A stretch of 64,000 bases of DNA from Aggregatibacter segnis ATCC 33393 (GTDB lineage: Bacteria > Pseudomonadota > Gammaproteobacteria > Enterobacterales > Pasteurellaceae): contig NZ_GL622200.1 of assembly GCF_000185305.1 (NCBI RefSeq), forward strand, positions 29,994 through 93,993. The letters run 5' to 3'. Made by a program: the position numbers and the translations under genes. Of the stretch, positions 54,778-63,910 are shown piece by piece. How positions within the stretch are numbered: the stretch's first letter is position 1; the number at the start of each line of letters is the position of its first letter. The notes beneath the pieces were generated by a model. It saw only the letters and a list, made by a program, of their open reading frames with translations, had not been told where the DNA came from and did not search any database.

Positions 54778-56526
54778 TTAAAGTAGCTTTCCGATTCCAT
54801 TCCAAACCCAGTTATTGTTTGTCTTTTTAGCTTCTCTATGTCTAAATAACGACATTTTTCCATCCTTAGAATCAACATAATCACTACTTACGCCTTCGCT
54901 TGATATAATTTCAATAAACAGCTTGAATAGATTCTCATCTCGACTATAAATATCACCTTCGCCTGATAGAAATTGTTGAATATTTCGGGGTTCATAAACG
55001 ACACTACTAAAACCTGAGTTTTCTTTTTCATTTCGGGCAGGGAAACTTAGTACAAAGAATGTTCTTTGTTGCACATCTACTCGCAATATTAACGCCGCGA
55101 CTGGATAGTATTGTTCTAGAGAATCAAGGATTTCTTCTAATGAAACTAACGTAAATTTATCGCTTTCGTTAAATCCAAGCTTAGGTGTGTACCAATAGAC
55201 CTTAGCGCCTTGCTCGTTACGTAGGCGTTTAGCGTGTTCCCAAACGGTATCGAGGCGTGATTTACCTTCAATATCTTGATTACTAGGAATGTCATAGAAG
55301 CAGTTAGCAATACCTGTATTACCTGTTTTCCCTTGTTTCTCACCCACTCCGTAATTCTCTGGTTCATTGTAATTTAAGAATTTAACTTTACCGCCTTTTT
55401 CAGTTTCTTGAACAAGCTGAATACGGTTAATTGCTCGCTCTTCACCAAGCAATTTCAGGTGTTCAATCACATCCGCCGCCACAAGGTTATTCACGTTATC
55501 TAATGCAATGTCGAGCTTTTCAAGTTCATGTTCTCGTTCTTGTTTTCTCGTTCTGTATTGAGGTTCACCGCCTTTTTGCCCCTTACCATCTTTGCTTGTT
55601 TTTATCGCAGAATGATAATAAAGGTTAATTGGCTCGCCTTGTGGTTGACTAATCCCTGTAATTTGGCAGCAAAGCACTGAATTTCCTAACTCAATACCAT
55701 AGAATGAAAGCATGATTGGTTTGTCGTGCCAGCAAGGAATGCGATAGTGCAGTCTTTCTTGACCTTTAGAAAAGATGATTTTAGTCGTTATATCTTTTAC
55801 GACTGTTTTTGTGTAAGCGTCATATTTCAAGTGATAAAGAAACACCGCGTCTTTCGTGGAAAGGTTATTCGGTATGAACACGCCTTTTTCTTTGAAAAAT
55901 TCATTCAGGTGTAATTTCTTCTCAACTTTACTCCAGTTGTCTGTAATCAAGATGCGTTTTAACTCGCTCGAATAACCATAGTGAGCCATAAAGAAGTGTA
56001 ACGGATGAACAATATAAGACTTACTATCACCTTTGGGTTGAATGACAAGCAGTTGATTTCCATCTTTCTTGAAATCATCTAAATAAGATGAATAAACGTA
56101 CTTATCTGCTTCAAATGGATGCGCTGATTCCTTGTCCGTCCAAAGAGGTTTATAAGTCAACCCTTCACTTTTTGAAAAGGTAACTTTAAATTCTTTAAGT
56201 TTGAACTTATACTCCGATTCACCTTCTTTCCAAATGCTACCGAATGGAACTTTATGTAGGTAATTGATAGGTAACTTAATAACAAAGAAACTCTGGCATT
56301 CTTTGCTGGTATTCTTATTTATATAGGTAGGTTTAGTTAAATTGATAAAAGTGACTTCAACGAGTGTTTTAGATTTATCGAGCGAAAGACGGTTTTCATA
56401 CCAAGTGGCAACGTACTCATGTTCCTTATTGTAAAAACCGCGAAGAGGTTTTTCAAAATACTTTTCTAAATTAAGCGCACAACGCCAGCGAACTCTATCT
56501 AAATTATTCTCGTCGAAATATGACAT
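54778..56526 (-). CDS. TnsE-like target-selection protein (tentative)
   Basis: 582 residues from ATG 56526 after AAGGAAG. Near the right end and pointing inward. In the C-terminal half, LDTVWEHAKRLRNEQGAKVY then YYPVAALILRVDVQQRTFFV and LFRHREAKKTNNNWVWNGI resemble in order and spacing the Tn7 TnsE C-terminal domain (LLEVDASDG... HPKGLG... GW). Tn7 TnsE directs insertion into replicating, conjugating DNA. Similarity was judged by eye and is weak; an unrelated element-specific gene is possible. The 231 bases to the next gene contain no ORF. Confidence 0.5.
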   Translation of the reverse strand: MSYFDENNLDRVRWRCALNLEKYFEKPLRGFYNKEHEYVATWYENRLSLDKSKTLVEVTFINLTKPTYINKNTSKECQSFFVIKLPINYLHKVPFGSIWKEGESEYKFKLKEFKVTFSKSEGLTYKPLWTDKESAHPFEADKYVYSSYLDDFKKDGNQLLVIQPKGDSKSYIVHPLHFFMAHYGYSSELKRILITDNWSKVEKKLHLNEFFKEKGVFIPNNLSTKDAVFLYHLKYDAYTKTVVKDITTKIIFSKGQERLHYRIPCWHDKPIMLSFYGIELGNSVLCCQITGISQPQGEPINLYYHSAIKTSKDGKGQKGGEPQYRTRKQEREHELEKLDIALDNVNNLVAADVIEHLKLLGEERAINRIQLVQETEKGGKVKFLNYNEPENYGVGEKQGKTGNTGIANCFYDIPSNQDIEGKSRLDTVWEHAKRLRNEQGAKVYWYTPKLGFNESDKFTLVSLEEILDSLEQYYPVAALILRVDVQQRTFFVLSFPARNEKENSGFSSVVYEPRNIQQFLSGEGDIYSRDENLFKLFIEIISSEGVSSDYVDSKDGKMSLFRHREAKKTNNNWVWNGIGKLL

Positions 56527-56590
56527 AATCAACTTCCTTTTCAGTCAGTTAAATAGATAAGTAGATTATAAATGATTTGGATTATAAGGC

Positions 56591-56633
56591 GACAATTATT
56601 TGTATCGTTTGACAATTATTTGTAATTTTAACA
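56591..56633 (-). repeat. Right end of the transposon with tandem TnsB-site-like repeats
   Basis: GACAATTATTTGTA occurs at 56591-56604 and again at 56611-56624, 20 bases apart; the outer copy belongs to the 24-base terminal inverted repeat 56610-56633 that ends ACA. Multiple short TnsB sites at each end are characteristic of Tn7-type elements. Confidence 0.88.
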
Positions 56634-56638
56634 ACCGC
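56634..56638. repeat. Target-site duplication, right copy
   Basis: ACCGC directly after the transposon's ACA end, identical to 44019-44023. Confidence 0.93.
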
Positions 56639-57494
56639 CACCCACCAATGCCGGTGTGGAGGCACTGTGGTGAGGCGCACGGAAGGGGCGTTGTTTCCAG
56701 TTGTGAAAATTTAGTTCATTTTGCACCAAACTGGCCACAGAGGCGGTTTCAATGGCTTCTTGGTCGCTCATTTCCGGCAGTAATCCGGTTAAGCGACTGG
56801 CAAGCATGGTCTTTCCTGTGCCGGGTGGGCCTAAAAATAACAAATTATGCTGCCCTGCCGCGGCAATCATTAAGGCACGCTTGGCATGTTGTTGGCCGAT
56901 GATATCCGTCAGATCTTTAGGATTTTCAGGGAAAAAATCCACCGCACTTTGAGTTTTGATGTCTCCGGCAAGAGGTAATACTCCCTGCTGATTGAGAAAT
57001 TGCACCACATCTAATAAGGAATTGGCGTAATAGGTTTCTTGCTCTGAAACCAGAGAGGCTTCATTGGCATTGCCTAGTGCAATAATGCATTTTCGCTTGG
57101 CTTGTTTCGCTGCCAGAATCGCAGGGATGACACCATGCACCGCGCGCAGTTGGCCGGTCAGGGCAAGTTCGCCGATAAATTCAAATTGTTTTAACTTTTC
57201 TGCATCAATATAACCGGAGGCGGCAAGCATGCCGATGGCAATCGGCAAATCAAAACGCCCGCCTTCTTTGGGTAAGTCTGCCGGGGCGAGGTTGACGGTA
57301 ATACGCTTGGCGGGGTAGCGAAATTCGGCATTCAGCAACGCACTGCGGACACGGTCTTGGGCTTCTTTCACCGTTTTTTCCGGCAAGCCGACAAGGGTAA
57401 AGCCCGGTTTGCCGTTGCTTAAATGTACTTCAATGGTGACTAGTGGTGCTTGAACGCCTATGGAGGCGCGACTGTAAACGATGGCTAAAGACAT
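56634..57494 (-). pseudogene. comM: comM, N-terminal part, cut off by the Tn7-like transposon
   Basis: First 287 codons of ComM from ATG 57494 (MSLAIVYSRASIGVQAPLV), including the Lon-like N-domain (KEGGRFDLPIAIGMLAASGY; GELALTGQLRAVHG) and the ATPase Walker A GPPGTGKTMLASRL. The frame runs into the element, reading Cys and then a stop 6 bases in. Joined to 43344-44018 it gives 511 residues, normal for ComM. The truncated product lacks Walker B and the sensor region. Confidence 0.93.
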
Positions 57495-57540
57495 GTTGGG
57501 CTCCATCATGCTGAAGAAAAAAGCGGAGCGACAAACATAA

Positions 57541-57580
57541 AAAAAGTGCGAAATGAAAGAAATTCACACCGCACTTTTTT
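57541..57580. terminator. Imperfect uptake-signal dyad between comM and engB
   Basis: AAAAAGTGCG (57541) opposes a full ACCGCACTT (57568-57576) flanked by T6; the left copy has lost the last bases of the signal. A probable terminator for leftward engB. Confidence 0.6.
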
Positions 57581-57608
57581 GCGATCAGGATCGCAGAAAT
57601 GGCTTTTT

Positions 57609-58223
57609 TTAGGCGAAAACTGGGGCAAACCAGGCGTCTAATTTGACGGCTAAGCGATCAATCCCAGTACGTTTCAACGCAGAAAAGGCTTCCACTTGAA
57701 TATCGCCTTGGAACGGTAAAATTGCTTCACGCACCATTTTGACTTGTTTGCTGCGTTCGCTTTGGCTCAGTTTATCCGCTTTCGTGAGCAGTAATAATAC
57801 CGGTAATTTGGAAGCTACTGCCCATTCAATCATTTGCTGATCCAAATCTTTGAGCGGATGACGAATGTCCATCAAAATCACAATCCCGGCAAGACACTCA
57901 CGCTTTTGCAAATATTCGCCAAGGGCTTGTTGCCACTGCAATTTCATTTGTTCCGGTACGGCGGCATAGCCATAGCCCGGCAAATCCACTAACTTGCATT
58001 GCGGTTCCACTTCAAACAAATTGATGAGTTGGGTACGCCCTGGGGTTTTTGACGTACGGGCAAGGTTTTTCTGATTCGTTAAGGCATTCAATGCCGTTGA
58101 TTTGCCTGCATTAGAGCGACCGGCAAAGGCGATTTCAACACCGCTATCTTCCGGCAGACTTTTGAGGTTCGGCGAGCTGGTTAAAAAATGGGTTTTGTGA
58201 TAATTCAGTTTAATTTCTGACAT
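57609..58223 (-). CDS. engB: Ribosome-biogenesis GTPase EngB (YsxC/YihA)
   Basis: Essential small GTPase for 50S assembly and division. 204 residues from ATG 58223 ([20 protein letters not shown]). G1 [11 protein letters not shown]3 DLPGYGYA, G4 LLTKADKL. A longer frame to 58301 has no ribosome site. Neighbouring comM as in H. influenzae. Confidence 0.95.
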   Translation of the reverse strand: MSEIKLNYHKTHFLTSSPNLKSLPEDSGVEIAFAGRSNAGKSTALNALTNQKNLARTSKTPGRTQLINLFEVEPQCKLVDLPGYGYAAVPEQMKLQWQQALGEYLQKRECLAGIVILMDIRHPLKDLDQQMIEWAVASKLPVLLLLTKADKLSQSERSKQVKMVREAILPFQGDIQVEAFSALKRTGIDRLAVKLDAWFAPVFA

Positions 58224-58365
58224 GGTGTGCTTTGTATCCAAGGTGATAAATTGCCGGCTAGGATACTTTATCGGCCGTAAAAAAACGATAAAAAAATGCA
58301 AAAAAGATGGGATTATGCGAAAATGTGCCCCGATTTTTCCTTATTTGAACCTAAATAAATTTATT

Positions 58366-59241
58366 ATGACACAGCAACATGTTTATCAATGGCCGGATCC
58401 TCATGCGTTATATCCAGATAGAAATCAGAAATCTTACCGTATGAAGCGTTTCCGTTATCGCTTGCGTTCTTGGCTGCACTGGCAGGCAGTGAAAAAATTC
58501 GAAAGCGTCGTGAACCAAAAACCGTGGCTCGTTGACTTGCTTAATCAACGGGCAAATTTTAGCTATCCGTTAGTGCATCGTTTTTTGGATAAACGCTTTA
58601 ATACGCAACAACGTTTTGACGCCATGTGCGACAACCTGACGTTTTTACCGGAAAAATTGACCGCACTTGGGTTGCCGCCGTTGTGGCAACAAGCCATTTC
58701 TTTTGGTGAGGTCATTCCTGATTTTGAAATGCGGCTCACCATCACCGATTATCAGCCGATGGAAGGGTTTTGGACGTTAGAGCTGGTTCATTCACCAAGT
58801 CAAGAATTGGTTTATTTATTGACCTTCGGCAAAGTGCAACAGGCGCTTTTAATTGCGGTAATTCAAGGGCCGAATTTTGAAGGTTCAAAAGAAATGGTGA
58901 AATTGCTGACCAAGAAATGCCATGGTTTACGTCCGGCTTATTTGATGGTGGAAGCCATGAAAGCCCTGACCAATGTGTTAGGTTATTCTGCCTTATGGGG
59001 CATTCCGCATAAATATCAAAACAAATCCCGTTTCGTGCAAAGCAAACGTTATGTGGTGGACTATGATGCGATTTTCGCGGAATCTGCCGGCACGTTAAAA
59101 GATTATTGGGAATTGCCACTGCATTTTGAAACCAAAAATATGGACGATATTCCAAGCAATAAGCGTTCCATGTACCGTAAACGCTATGCCATGTTGGAGC
59201 AATTACAGGAAAATATGGCAACCGCATTAAATGTGCGCTAG
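58366..59241 (+). CDS. DUF535 (VirK/YbjX-family) protein
   Basis: 291 residues from ATG 58366 (MTQQHVYQWPDPHALYPDRN); the longer frame from 58222 overlaps engB's start region. Family blocks: MRLTITDYQPMEGFWTLEL, IQGPNFEGSKEMVKLLTK, GLRPAYLMVEAMKAL and GIPHKYQNKSRFVQSKRY. VirK/YbjX proteins are implicated in envelope stress and peptide resistance in enteric bacteria; the mechanism is unknown. Confidence 0.88.
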   Translation: MTQQHVYQWPDPHALYPDRNQKSYRMKRFRYRLRSWLHWQAVKKFESVVNQKPWLVDLLNQRANFSYPLVHRFLDKRFNTQQRFDAMCDNLTFLPEKLTALGLPPLWQQAISFGEVIPDFEMRLTITDYQPMEGFWTLELVHSPSQELVYLLTFGKVQQALLIAVIQGPNFEGSKEMVKLLTKKCHGLRPAYLMVEAMKALTNVLGYSALWGIPHKYQNKSRFVQSKRYVVDYDAIFAESAGTLKDYWELPLHFETKNMDDIPSNKRSMYRKRYAMLEQLQENMATALNVR

Positions 59242-59287
59242 GCATTTACCGTAAAAATGCGAGAAAAAACGACCGCACTTAAAAAAG

Positions 59288-59312
59288 AAGCCCATCAGAC
59301 GATGGGCTTTTT
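59288..59312. terminator. Bidirectional terminator between the DUF535 gene and trmL
   Basis: AAGCCCATC-AGAC-GATGGGCTT, a 9-bp stem with an A-run before and T-run after. An uptake signal lies just upstream at 59272-59280. Confidence 0.85.
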
Positions 59313-59313
59313 G

Positions 59314-59820
<507 letters not shown>

Positions 59821-59862
59821 TTATTATAGGCGCAAAAAAGGGTGTCTAAAAGCGCTCATAAA

Positions 59863-59892
59863 AAATCCTCGTCAATGTGACGAGGATTTTTC
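59863..59892. terminator. Terminator between the YbhB-like gene and trmL
   Basis: AAATCCTCGTCA and TGACGAGGATTT form a long perfect stem with flanking A- and T-runs. Confidence 0.85.
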
Positions 59893-59905
59893 TTAAACCG
59901 ATGCA

Positions 59906-60403
59906 TTAAACGTTATACCAACCTACTAAATAGGCTTGATCTAAAATATGCCCTTGCATGGCGTAATGGAGTTCGTTGAAACGGAAACCTTGCGGCAAAT
60001 TGAGTTTGGTATCTAACGCATAGACATAAAGTTCATAGCGATGGTTTGAGTTCGGTGGTGCCATGCCGCCGTAAGCAGAGGCTTCTTTGATGTCAAACTT
60101 GCCTAATACGCTTGCCCAACTGTTTGCACCTTGTACGAAATCTGTCGCTGTTTGGCTTTCGTTTTCTTGCACGGAAGTGCGTTCCAAGTCAGCAATGAGC
60201 CAGTGCGTCCAAACAAAGCCGGCAGCGCTGATGGCATCTTTATCTTCTAGCACTACAGCAAAGGATTTTGTGCCGGCAGGCACATCGGTGATTTCAAAAG
60301 GAATGGAGTAGGTGGGCATGCCATTTGGGCTAAACTGCGAGCCTCGCTTGCCGTATTTGTCGGCGTAATGTCCGTTTTCAATAGCTGAACTGGTGACTTT
60401 CAT
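59906..60403 (-). CDS. YbhB/YbcL-family (PEBP/Raf-kinase-inhibitor-like) protein
   Basis: 165 residues from ATG 60403 (MKVTSSAIENGHYADKYGKR). PEBP signatures: VLEDKDAISAAGFVWTHWLI and YGGMAPPNSNHRYELYVYAL. No signal peptide from this start. Molecular role unknown in bacteria. Start chosen over 60445 because of GGGGGAAATCAAG upstream. Confidence 0.88.
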   Translation of the reverse strand: MKVTSSAIENGHYADKYGKRGSQFSPNGMPTYSIPFEITDVPAGTKSFAVVLEDKDAISAAGFVWTHWLIADLERTSVQENESQTATDFVQGANSWASVLGKFDIKEASAYGGMAPPNSNHRYELYVYALDTKLNLPQGFRFNELHYAMQGHILDQAYLVGWYNV

Positions 60404-60436
60404 CTTGATTTCCCCCGTAAAAAACGTGTAAAAAAA

Positions 60437-60481
60437 AGACCGCACTTTGGCTTTTCATTGCCTAAAAGTGCGGTCTCATTT
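60437..60481. terminator. Uptake-signal dyad between metQ and the YbhB-like gene
   Basis: ACCGCACTT (60439-60447) and AAGTGCGGT (60466-60474) with extended AGACCGC/GCGGTCT pairing. It may terminate leftward metNIQ transcription. Confidence 0.8.
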
Positions 60482-60507
60482 TACGGTGTTTTTATAGGGG
60501 CTTCAAA

Positions 60508-61332
60508 TTACCAACCTTTTACTACTCCGTCTTTAAAGTGTTTTTTCGCTTCTTGTTCCACTTCCGGTGTTTGGTAAGCTTTCACGAAATCTTGTACTGC
60601 TTTGCTGTCTTTGTTGTCAGTACGTGCCACGATAATGTTCACATATGGAGAATCTTTATCTTCCACGAACACGCCGTGATCTTGTGCATTTAAGCCTACT
60701 TGGCCGGCATAGTTGTTATTCACAACGGCTAAATCCACATCGTCTAAAGCACGTGCCGCAACAGAAGTATCCACTTCTTTCACTTGTAAATGTTTTGGAT
60801 TTTCAACGATATCCATGGAAGTAGAGAACAAGTTTGTGGCATCTTTTAATTTAATTAAACCTTGTTTTTCTAACAAGATTAACGCGCGTGCCAAGTTACT
60901 TGGGTCGTTTGGTACAGCAACCACCGCGCCATCTTGCAACTCATTTACGCTTTTGATTTTTTTGGAGTAACCGGCTAACGGATAAACAAAGGTGTTACCC
61001 ACGATAACGAGGTTGTTTAAACCTTTCGCTTGGGAATCTTTGTCTAAATACGGTTTGTGTTGCATAGCGTTAGCATCTAAATCGCCTTTAGAAACGGCTG
61101 TATTTGGTAAGGCGTAGTCGTTAAATAAAACGTATTCTACGTCTAAGTTATATTTTTCTTTTGCGACTTTAGCAGCAATCTCAGCTACTTCGTGTTCTGG
61201 GCCAGCCATTACGCCGACTTTAATTTTTGCCGGTGCTTCTGCTGTCGCTTCCGGTTTTTTCTCTTCGTTACATGCTGTTAATGCAAATACGGAGGCAAGA
61301 GTTGCTACGCCGAGTAATTTTTTTAAGTTCAT
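60508..61332 (-). CDS. metQ: Methionine-binding lipoprotein MetQ
   Basis: Substrate-binding protein of the MetNIQ methionine ABC importer. 274 residues from ATG 61332: MNLKKLLGVATLASVFALTAC with lipobox LTAC, then VGVMAGPEHEVAEIAAKVAK and NDYALPNTAVSKGDLDANAM typical of the NlpA/MetQ family. Last gene of metN-metI-metQ, 34 bp after metI. The frame extends to 61380, but the lipoprotein signal fixes the start. Confidence 0.95.
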   Translation of the reverse strand: MNLKKLLGVATLASVFALTACNEEKKPEATAEAPAKIKVGVMAGPEHEVAEIAAKVAKEKYNLDVEYVLFNDYALPNTAVSKGDLDANAMQHKPYLDKDSQAKGLNNLVIVGNTFVYPLAGYSKKIKSVNELQDGAVVAVPNDPSNLARALILLEKQGLIKLKDATNLFSTSMDIVENPKHLQVKEVDTSVAARALDDVDLAVVNNNYAGQVGLNAQDHGVFVEDKDSPYVNIIVARTDNKDSKAVQDFVKAYQTPEVEQEAKKHFKDGVVKGW

Positions 61333-61366
61333 AAAAGATCCTCTTTTAATGTTAATGCTAAGTGAA

Positions 61367-62044
61367 TTAACGATGATCAACGCGTTTAGCTAAATCATCG
61401 CCAAGTTTTTGTGAAATCATGACGAATACGACAATAATAATTGTGGCGACCCATTTAACGTACATCATGTTGCGATATTCGCCGTAGTTAATGGCAAGGC
61501 TACCTAAACCACCGCCGCCGACAATGCCCGCCATGGCGGAATAGCCCACTAGGGTAACTAAGGTCAGTGTAATGCCGTTAATTAGGGTTGGTAGCGCTTC
61601 CGGTAAATAGAATTTGCGGATGATTTGCCAATTTGTCGCCCCCATGGCTTTTGCGGCTTCCGTTAAGCCTTTTGGGACTTCCACCAAGGCATTAGCAGTT
61701 AAACGTGCCACAAACGGCATTGCGCAAATGCTTAATGGGATAATTGCCGCCGTTGTACCCAGCGTCGTATTCAAAATGAAACGGGTAAACGGTAACAAAA
61801 TGATTAATAAAATAATGAATGGAATGGAGCGTCCAATGTTAATCACAATGTTCAAAATGAGATTTAAACGTGCGTTTTGCAGAATTTCGCCTTTACCGGT
61901 GAGGAACGTCACAACGCCAAAAGGTAAACCGATGAGCACAGCTAACAAGGTAGATGCAAAGCTGATATACACGGTTTCATAGGTAGAAACCCACACTGCT
62001 TGCCACATTTGAGGCGTAAGTTGCGTTAAAAAATCATTCCACAT
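61367..62044 (-). CDS. metI: Methionine ABC transporter permease MetI
   Basis: 225-residue inner-membrane permease with five hydrophobic segments and the ABC coupling loop [22 protein letters not shown]. Its start overlaps the 3' end of metN by 11 bases, consistent with coupled translation. Confidence 0.96.
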   Translation of the reverse strand: MWNDFLTQLTPQMWQAVWVSTYETVYISFASTLLAVLIGLPFGVVTFLTGKGEILQNARLNLILNIVINIGRSIPFIILLIILLPFTRFILNTTLGTTAAIIPLSICAMPFVARLTANALVEVPKGLTEAAKAMGATNWQIIRKFYLPEALPTLINGITLTLVTLVGYSAMAGIVGGGGLGSLAINYGEYRNMMYVKWVATIIIVVFVMISQKLGDDLAKRVDHR

Positions 62045-63071
62045 AGCCTAATACCTCAACGCGTACGTTATTTTCCATTAAATAGATTTTGGTTTGTGTA
62101 ATAGCATCTTCGTCGCCTTCCACTTCAGCTACGGTGAAACCGAATTTCACGCCGCCGGCGTATTCAATTTGGGACGTTAAAATGCTTAATTCCACACCGA
62201 ATTTTTTGGAGGCTTGGGACAACAATGGGGCATCCACCGAGCGTCCGGTAAACTCGAATTTGATAATCGGGTAAGACTTGGCGTGCTTCGGTGTTTGCAG
62301 TAGGTTATCTAAATATTCATCCGGCAAATTGACACTAAAGGTCGAACGAATAAATTGTTGTGCCAGTTCGGTTTTCGGATTAGAGAAGATGTCGCTCACC
62401 GAGCCTTGTTCTATCAGTTTGCCGTGGTCAATGATAGCAACCAAATCGCAAATGCGCTTCACGACATCCATTTCGTGGGTAATTAAGAGAATTGTGATAC
62501 CTAAAGTGCGGTTGATTTCTTTTAATAATTTTAAGATGGAATGGGTGGTTGCCGGATCCAGTGCGCTGGTGGCTTCGTCGCACAATAACACTTTTGGATT
62601 GCTTGCTAGTGCACGTGCAATGGCGACGCGTTGTTTTTGACCGCCGGATAAATTAGACGGATACACATTTTTTTTATCGCTTAATCCTACCAAAGAGAGT
62701 AACTCATTGACTTTCGCTTCGATTTTTTCTTTCGGTGTGCCTTCTAATTCTAAAGGCAGCGCGACATTACCAAAGACGGTGCGGGAGCTCAATAAATTGA
62801 AATGTTGGAAAATCATGCCAATATTACGGCGTTCTAATACAAGTTCCGCATCGCTAAGTTGAGTGAGATCTTTGCTGTCAATGATCACGGAACCTACGGT
62901 TGGTTTTTCTAATAGGTTGACGCAACGAATCAGGGTACTTTTACCTGCACCGGATGCGCCGATAACGCCACAGATATGTCCTTTCGGAATATCTAAAGAA
63001 ACGTTATCAAGTGCGGTCAGTTTTTTACCTGAAACGTCGAAAATTTTGCTGACATTCTCTAGCTTAATCAT
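62034..63071 (-). CDS. metN: Methionine ABC transporter ATP-binding protein MetN
   Basis: 345-residue ATPase. Walker [11 protein letters not shown]-loop FQHFNLL, signature [15 protein letters not shown], Walker [14 protein letters not shown], and a C-terminal NIL (ACT-like) domain ([20 protein letters not shown]) that senses methionine for trans-inhibition. First gene of the operon, behind a promoter covered by MetJ boxes. Confidence 0.97.
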   Translation of the reverse strand: MIKLENVSKIFDVSGKKLTALDNVSLDIPKGHICGVIGASGAGKSTLIRCVNLLEKPTVGSVIIDSKDLTQLSDAELVLERRNIGMIFQHFNLLSSRTVFGNVALPLELEGTPKEKIEAKVNELLSLVGLSDKKNVYPSNLSGGQKQRVAIARALASNPKVLLCDEATSALDPATTHSILKLLKEINRTLGITILLITHEMDVVKRICDLVAIIDHGKLIEQGSVSDIFSNPKTELAQQFIRSTFSVNLPDEYLDNLLQTPKHAKSYPIIKFEFTGRSVDAPLLSQASKKFGVELSILTSQIEYAGGVKFGFTVAEVEGDEDAITQTKIYLMENNVRVEVLGYVE

Positions 63072-63112
63072 ATAAGCCCTTTTGCTGTTTAATTTTTATC
63101 GAAAAGAATTTT

Positions 63113-63144
63113 TGTATTCTAGACGTCTAGAATGCTATGTCAAC
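63113..63144 (-). promoter_or_regulatory. metNIQ promoter with embedded MetJ operator
   Basis: On the minus strand TTGACA (63138-63143 complement) and TAGAAT (63116-63121 complement) are separated by 16 bases. A perfect met box AGACGTCT lies at 63121-63128, flanked by 8-mers AGAATGCT and TGTATTCT that partly match. Tandem met boxes between -35 and -10 imply repression by MetJ with S-adenosylmethionine. Confidence 0.85.
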
Positions 63145-63267
63145 ATTTATCCGCGACATTCTTATAATTATTTGTTTCTCTATAGAACAAAATAGCAGAG
63201 GGTTTGCACGAGATAGAAATAAAGAAGATAATCGACAGCTATGCATAGATAGACAGGATAAACAAAT

Positions 63268-63825
63268 ATGAAAAAAGCGGTTTTTTTAGATCGAGACGGT
63301 ACGTTGAATATTGATTACGGTTACGTGCATGACATTGATCATTTTCATTTTATTGAGGGAAGTATTGAGGCGCTAAAAAAACTCAAAGAAATGGGCTATT
63401 TGTTGGTTCTGGTGACAAATCAATCCGGCATTGCACGAGGTTTTTTTACCGAGGAACAGTTTTTGCAGTTGACGGAGTGGATGGATTGGTCGTTGGCGGA
63501 TCGTGGTGTTGATTTGGATGGCATCTATTACTGCCCTCATCATCCGGAGGCAAAATTTGCAGAGTTTAAACAGGATTGTGATTGCCGTAAACCGAAGTCG
63601 GGGATGTTATTGCAGGCGATTGAAGAATTGAAAATTGATCCGTCAAGATCGATTATGATCGGTGACAAAGTTGATGATCTACTTGCAGGGAAAGGGGCAA
63701 AGATTAACACAAATATCTTAGTGCGAACCGGCAAGGAGATTACGCCTGAGGGGGAAAGTGCGGCAGACTATGTATTAGATTCCATAGCGGATCTGCCAAG
63801 GTTGATTTCTAGACAAAAGATCTAA
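63268..63825 (+). CDS. gmhB: D-glycero-beta-D-manno-heptose 1,7-bisphosphate 7-phosphatase GmhB
   Basis: HAD phosphatase in synthesis of ADP-heptose for the lipooligosaccharide core. 185 residues: motif [16 protein letters not shown], motif [12 protein letters not shown], zinc loop CPHHPE... CDCRKP, motif [14 protein letters not shown]. Divergent from metNIQ and directly upstream of the rRNA operon promoter. Confidence 0.95.
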   Translation: MKKAVFLDRDGTLNIDYGYVHDIDHFHFIEGSIEALKKLKEMGYLLVLVTNQSGIARGFFTEEQFLQLTEWMDWSLADRGVDLDGIYYCPHHPEAKFAEFKQDCDCRKPKSGMLLQAIEELKIDPSRSIMIGDKVDDLLAGKGAKINTNILVRTGKEITPEGESAADYVLDSIADLPRLISRQKI

Positions 63826-63871
63826 AAAATAATCAATTAAAAAATATTTTGTAAAAAATTGAAAAAAGGGG

Positions 63872-63908
63872 TTGCAAGGCCATGATAAATGCCTATAATA
63901 CGCCCCCA
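63872..63908 (+). promoter_or_regulatory. rRNA operon promoter
   Basis: TTGCAA at 63872-63877, a 16-base spacer and TATAAT at 63894-63899, followed by the GC-rich discriminator ACGCCCCCA typical of stringently controlled rRNA promoters. Only this promoter is apparent. Confidence 0.85.
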
Positions 63909-63910
63909 CA

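Larger units (their letters stand above)
44024..56633 (+). mobile_element. Tn7-like transposon inserted in comM (12,610 bp)
   Basis: The element starts TGTCAAAG and ends TTTTAACA, is bounded by ACCGC duplications, and splits comM after codon 287. It carries tnsA-tnsB-tnsC-tniQ and a zinc-cluster gene rightward at the left end, a TnsE-like gene leftward at the right end, and cargo between. The comM site and ACCGC duplication match what is known for Tn6022/AbaR elements of Acinetobacter. No complete AAGTGCGGT was seen inside, whereas the flanks have many, which supports recent foreign origin. No Cas gene or CRISPR array is present. Confidence 0.93.

Noticed and set aside
44024..56633. CRISPR-associated transposon
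   Set aside because: Tn7-like core genes and TniQ are present, but no cas gene and no repeat-spacer array were found; insertion is explained by comM site targeting.
56628..57509. A complete 293-residue ComM paralogue
   Set aside because: It stops 6 bases into the transposon end; the missing C-terminal half is found at 43344-44018 with matching target duplication.
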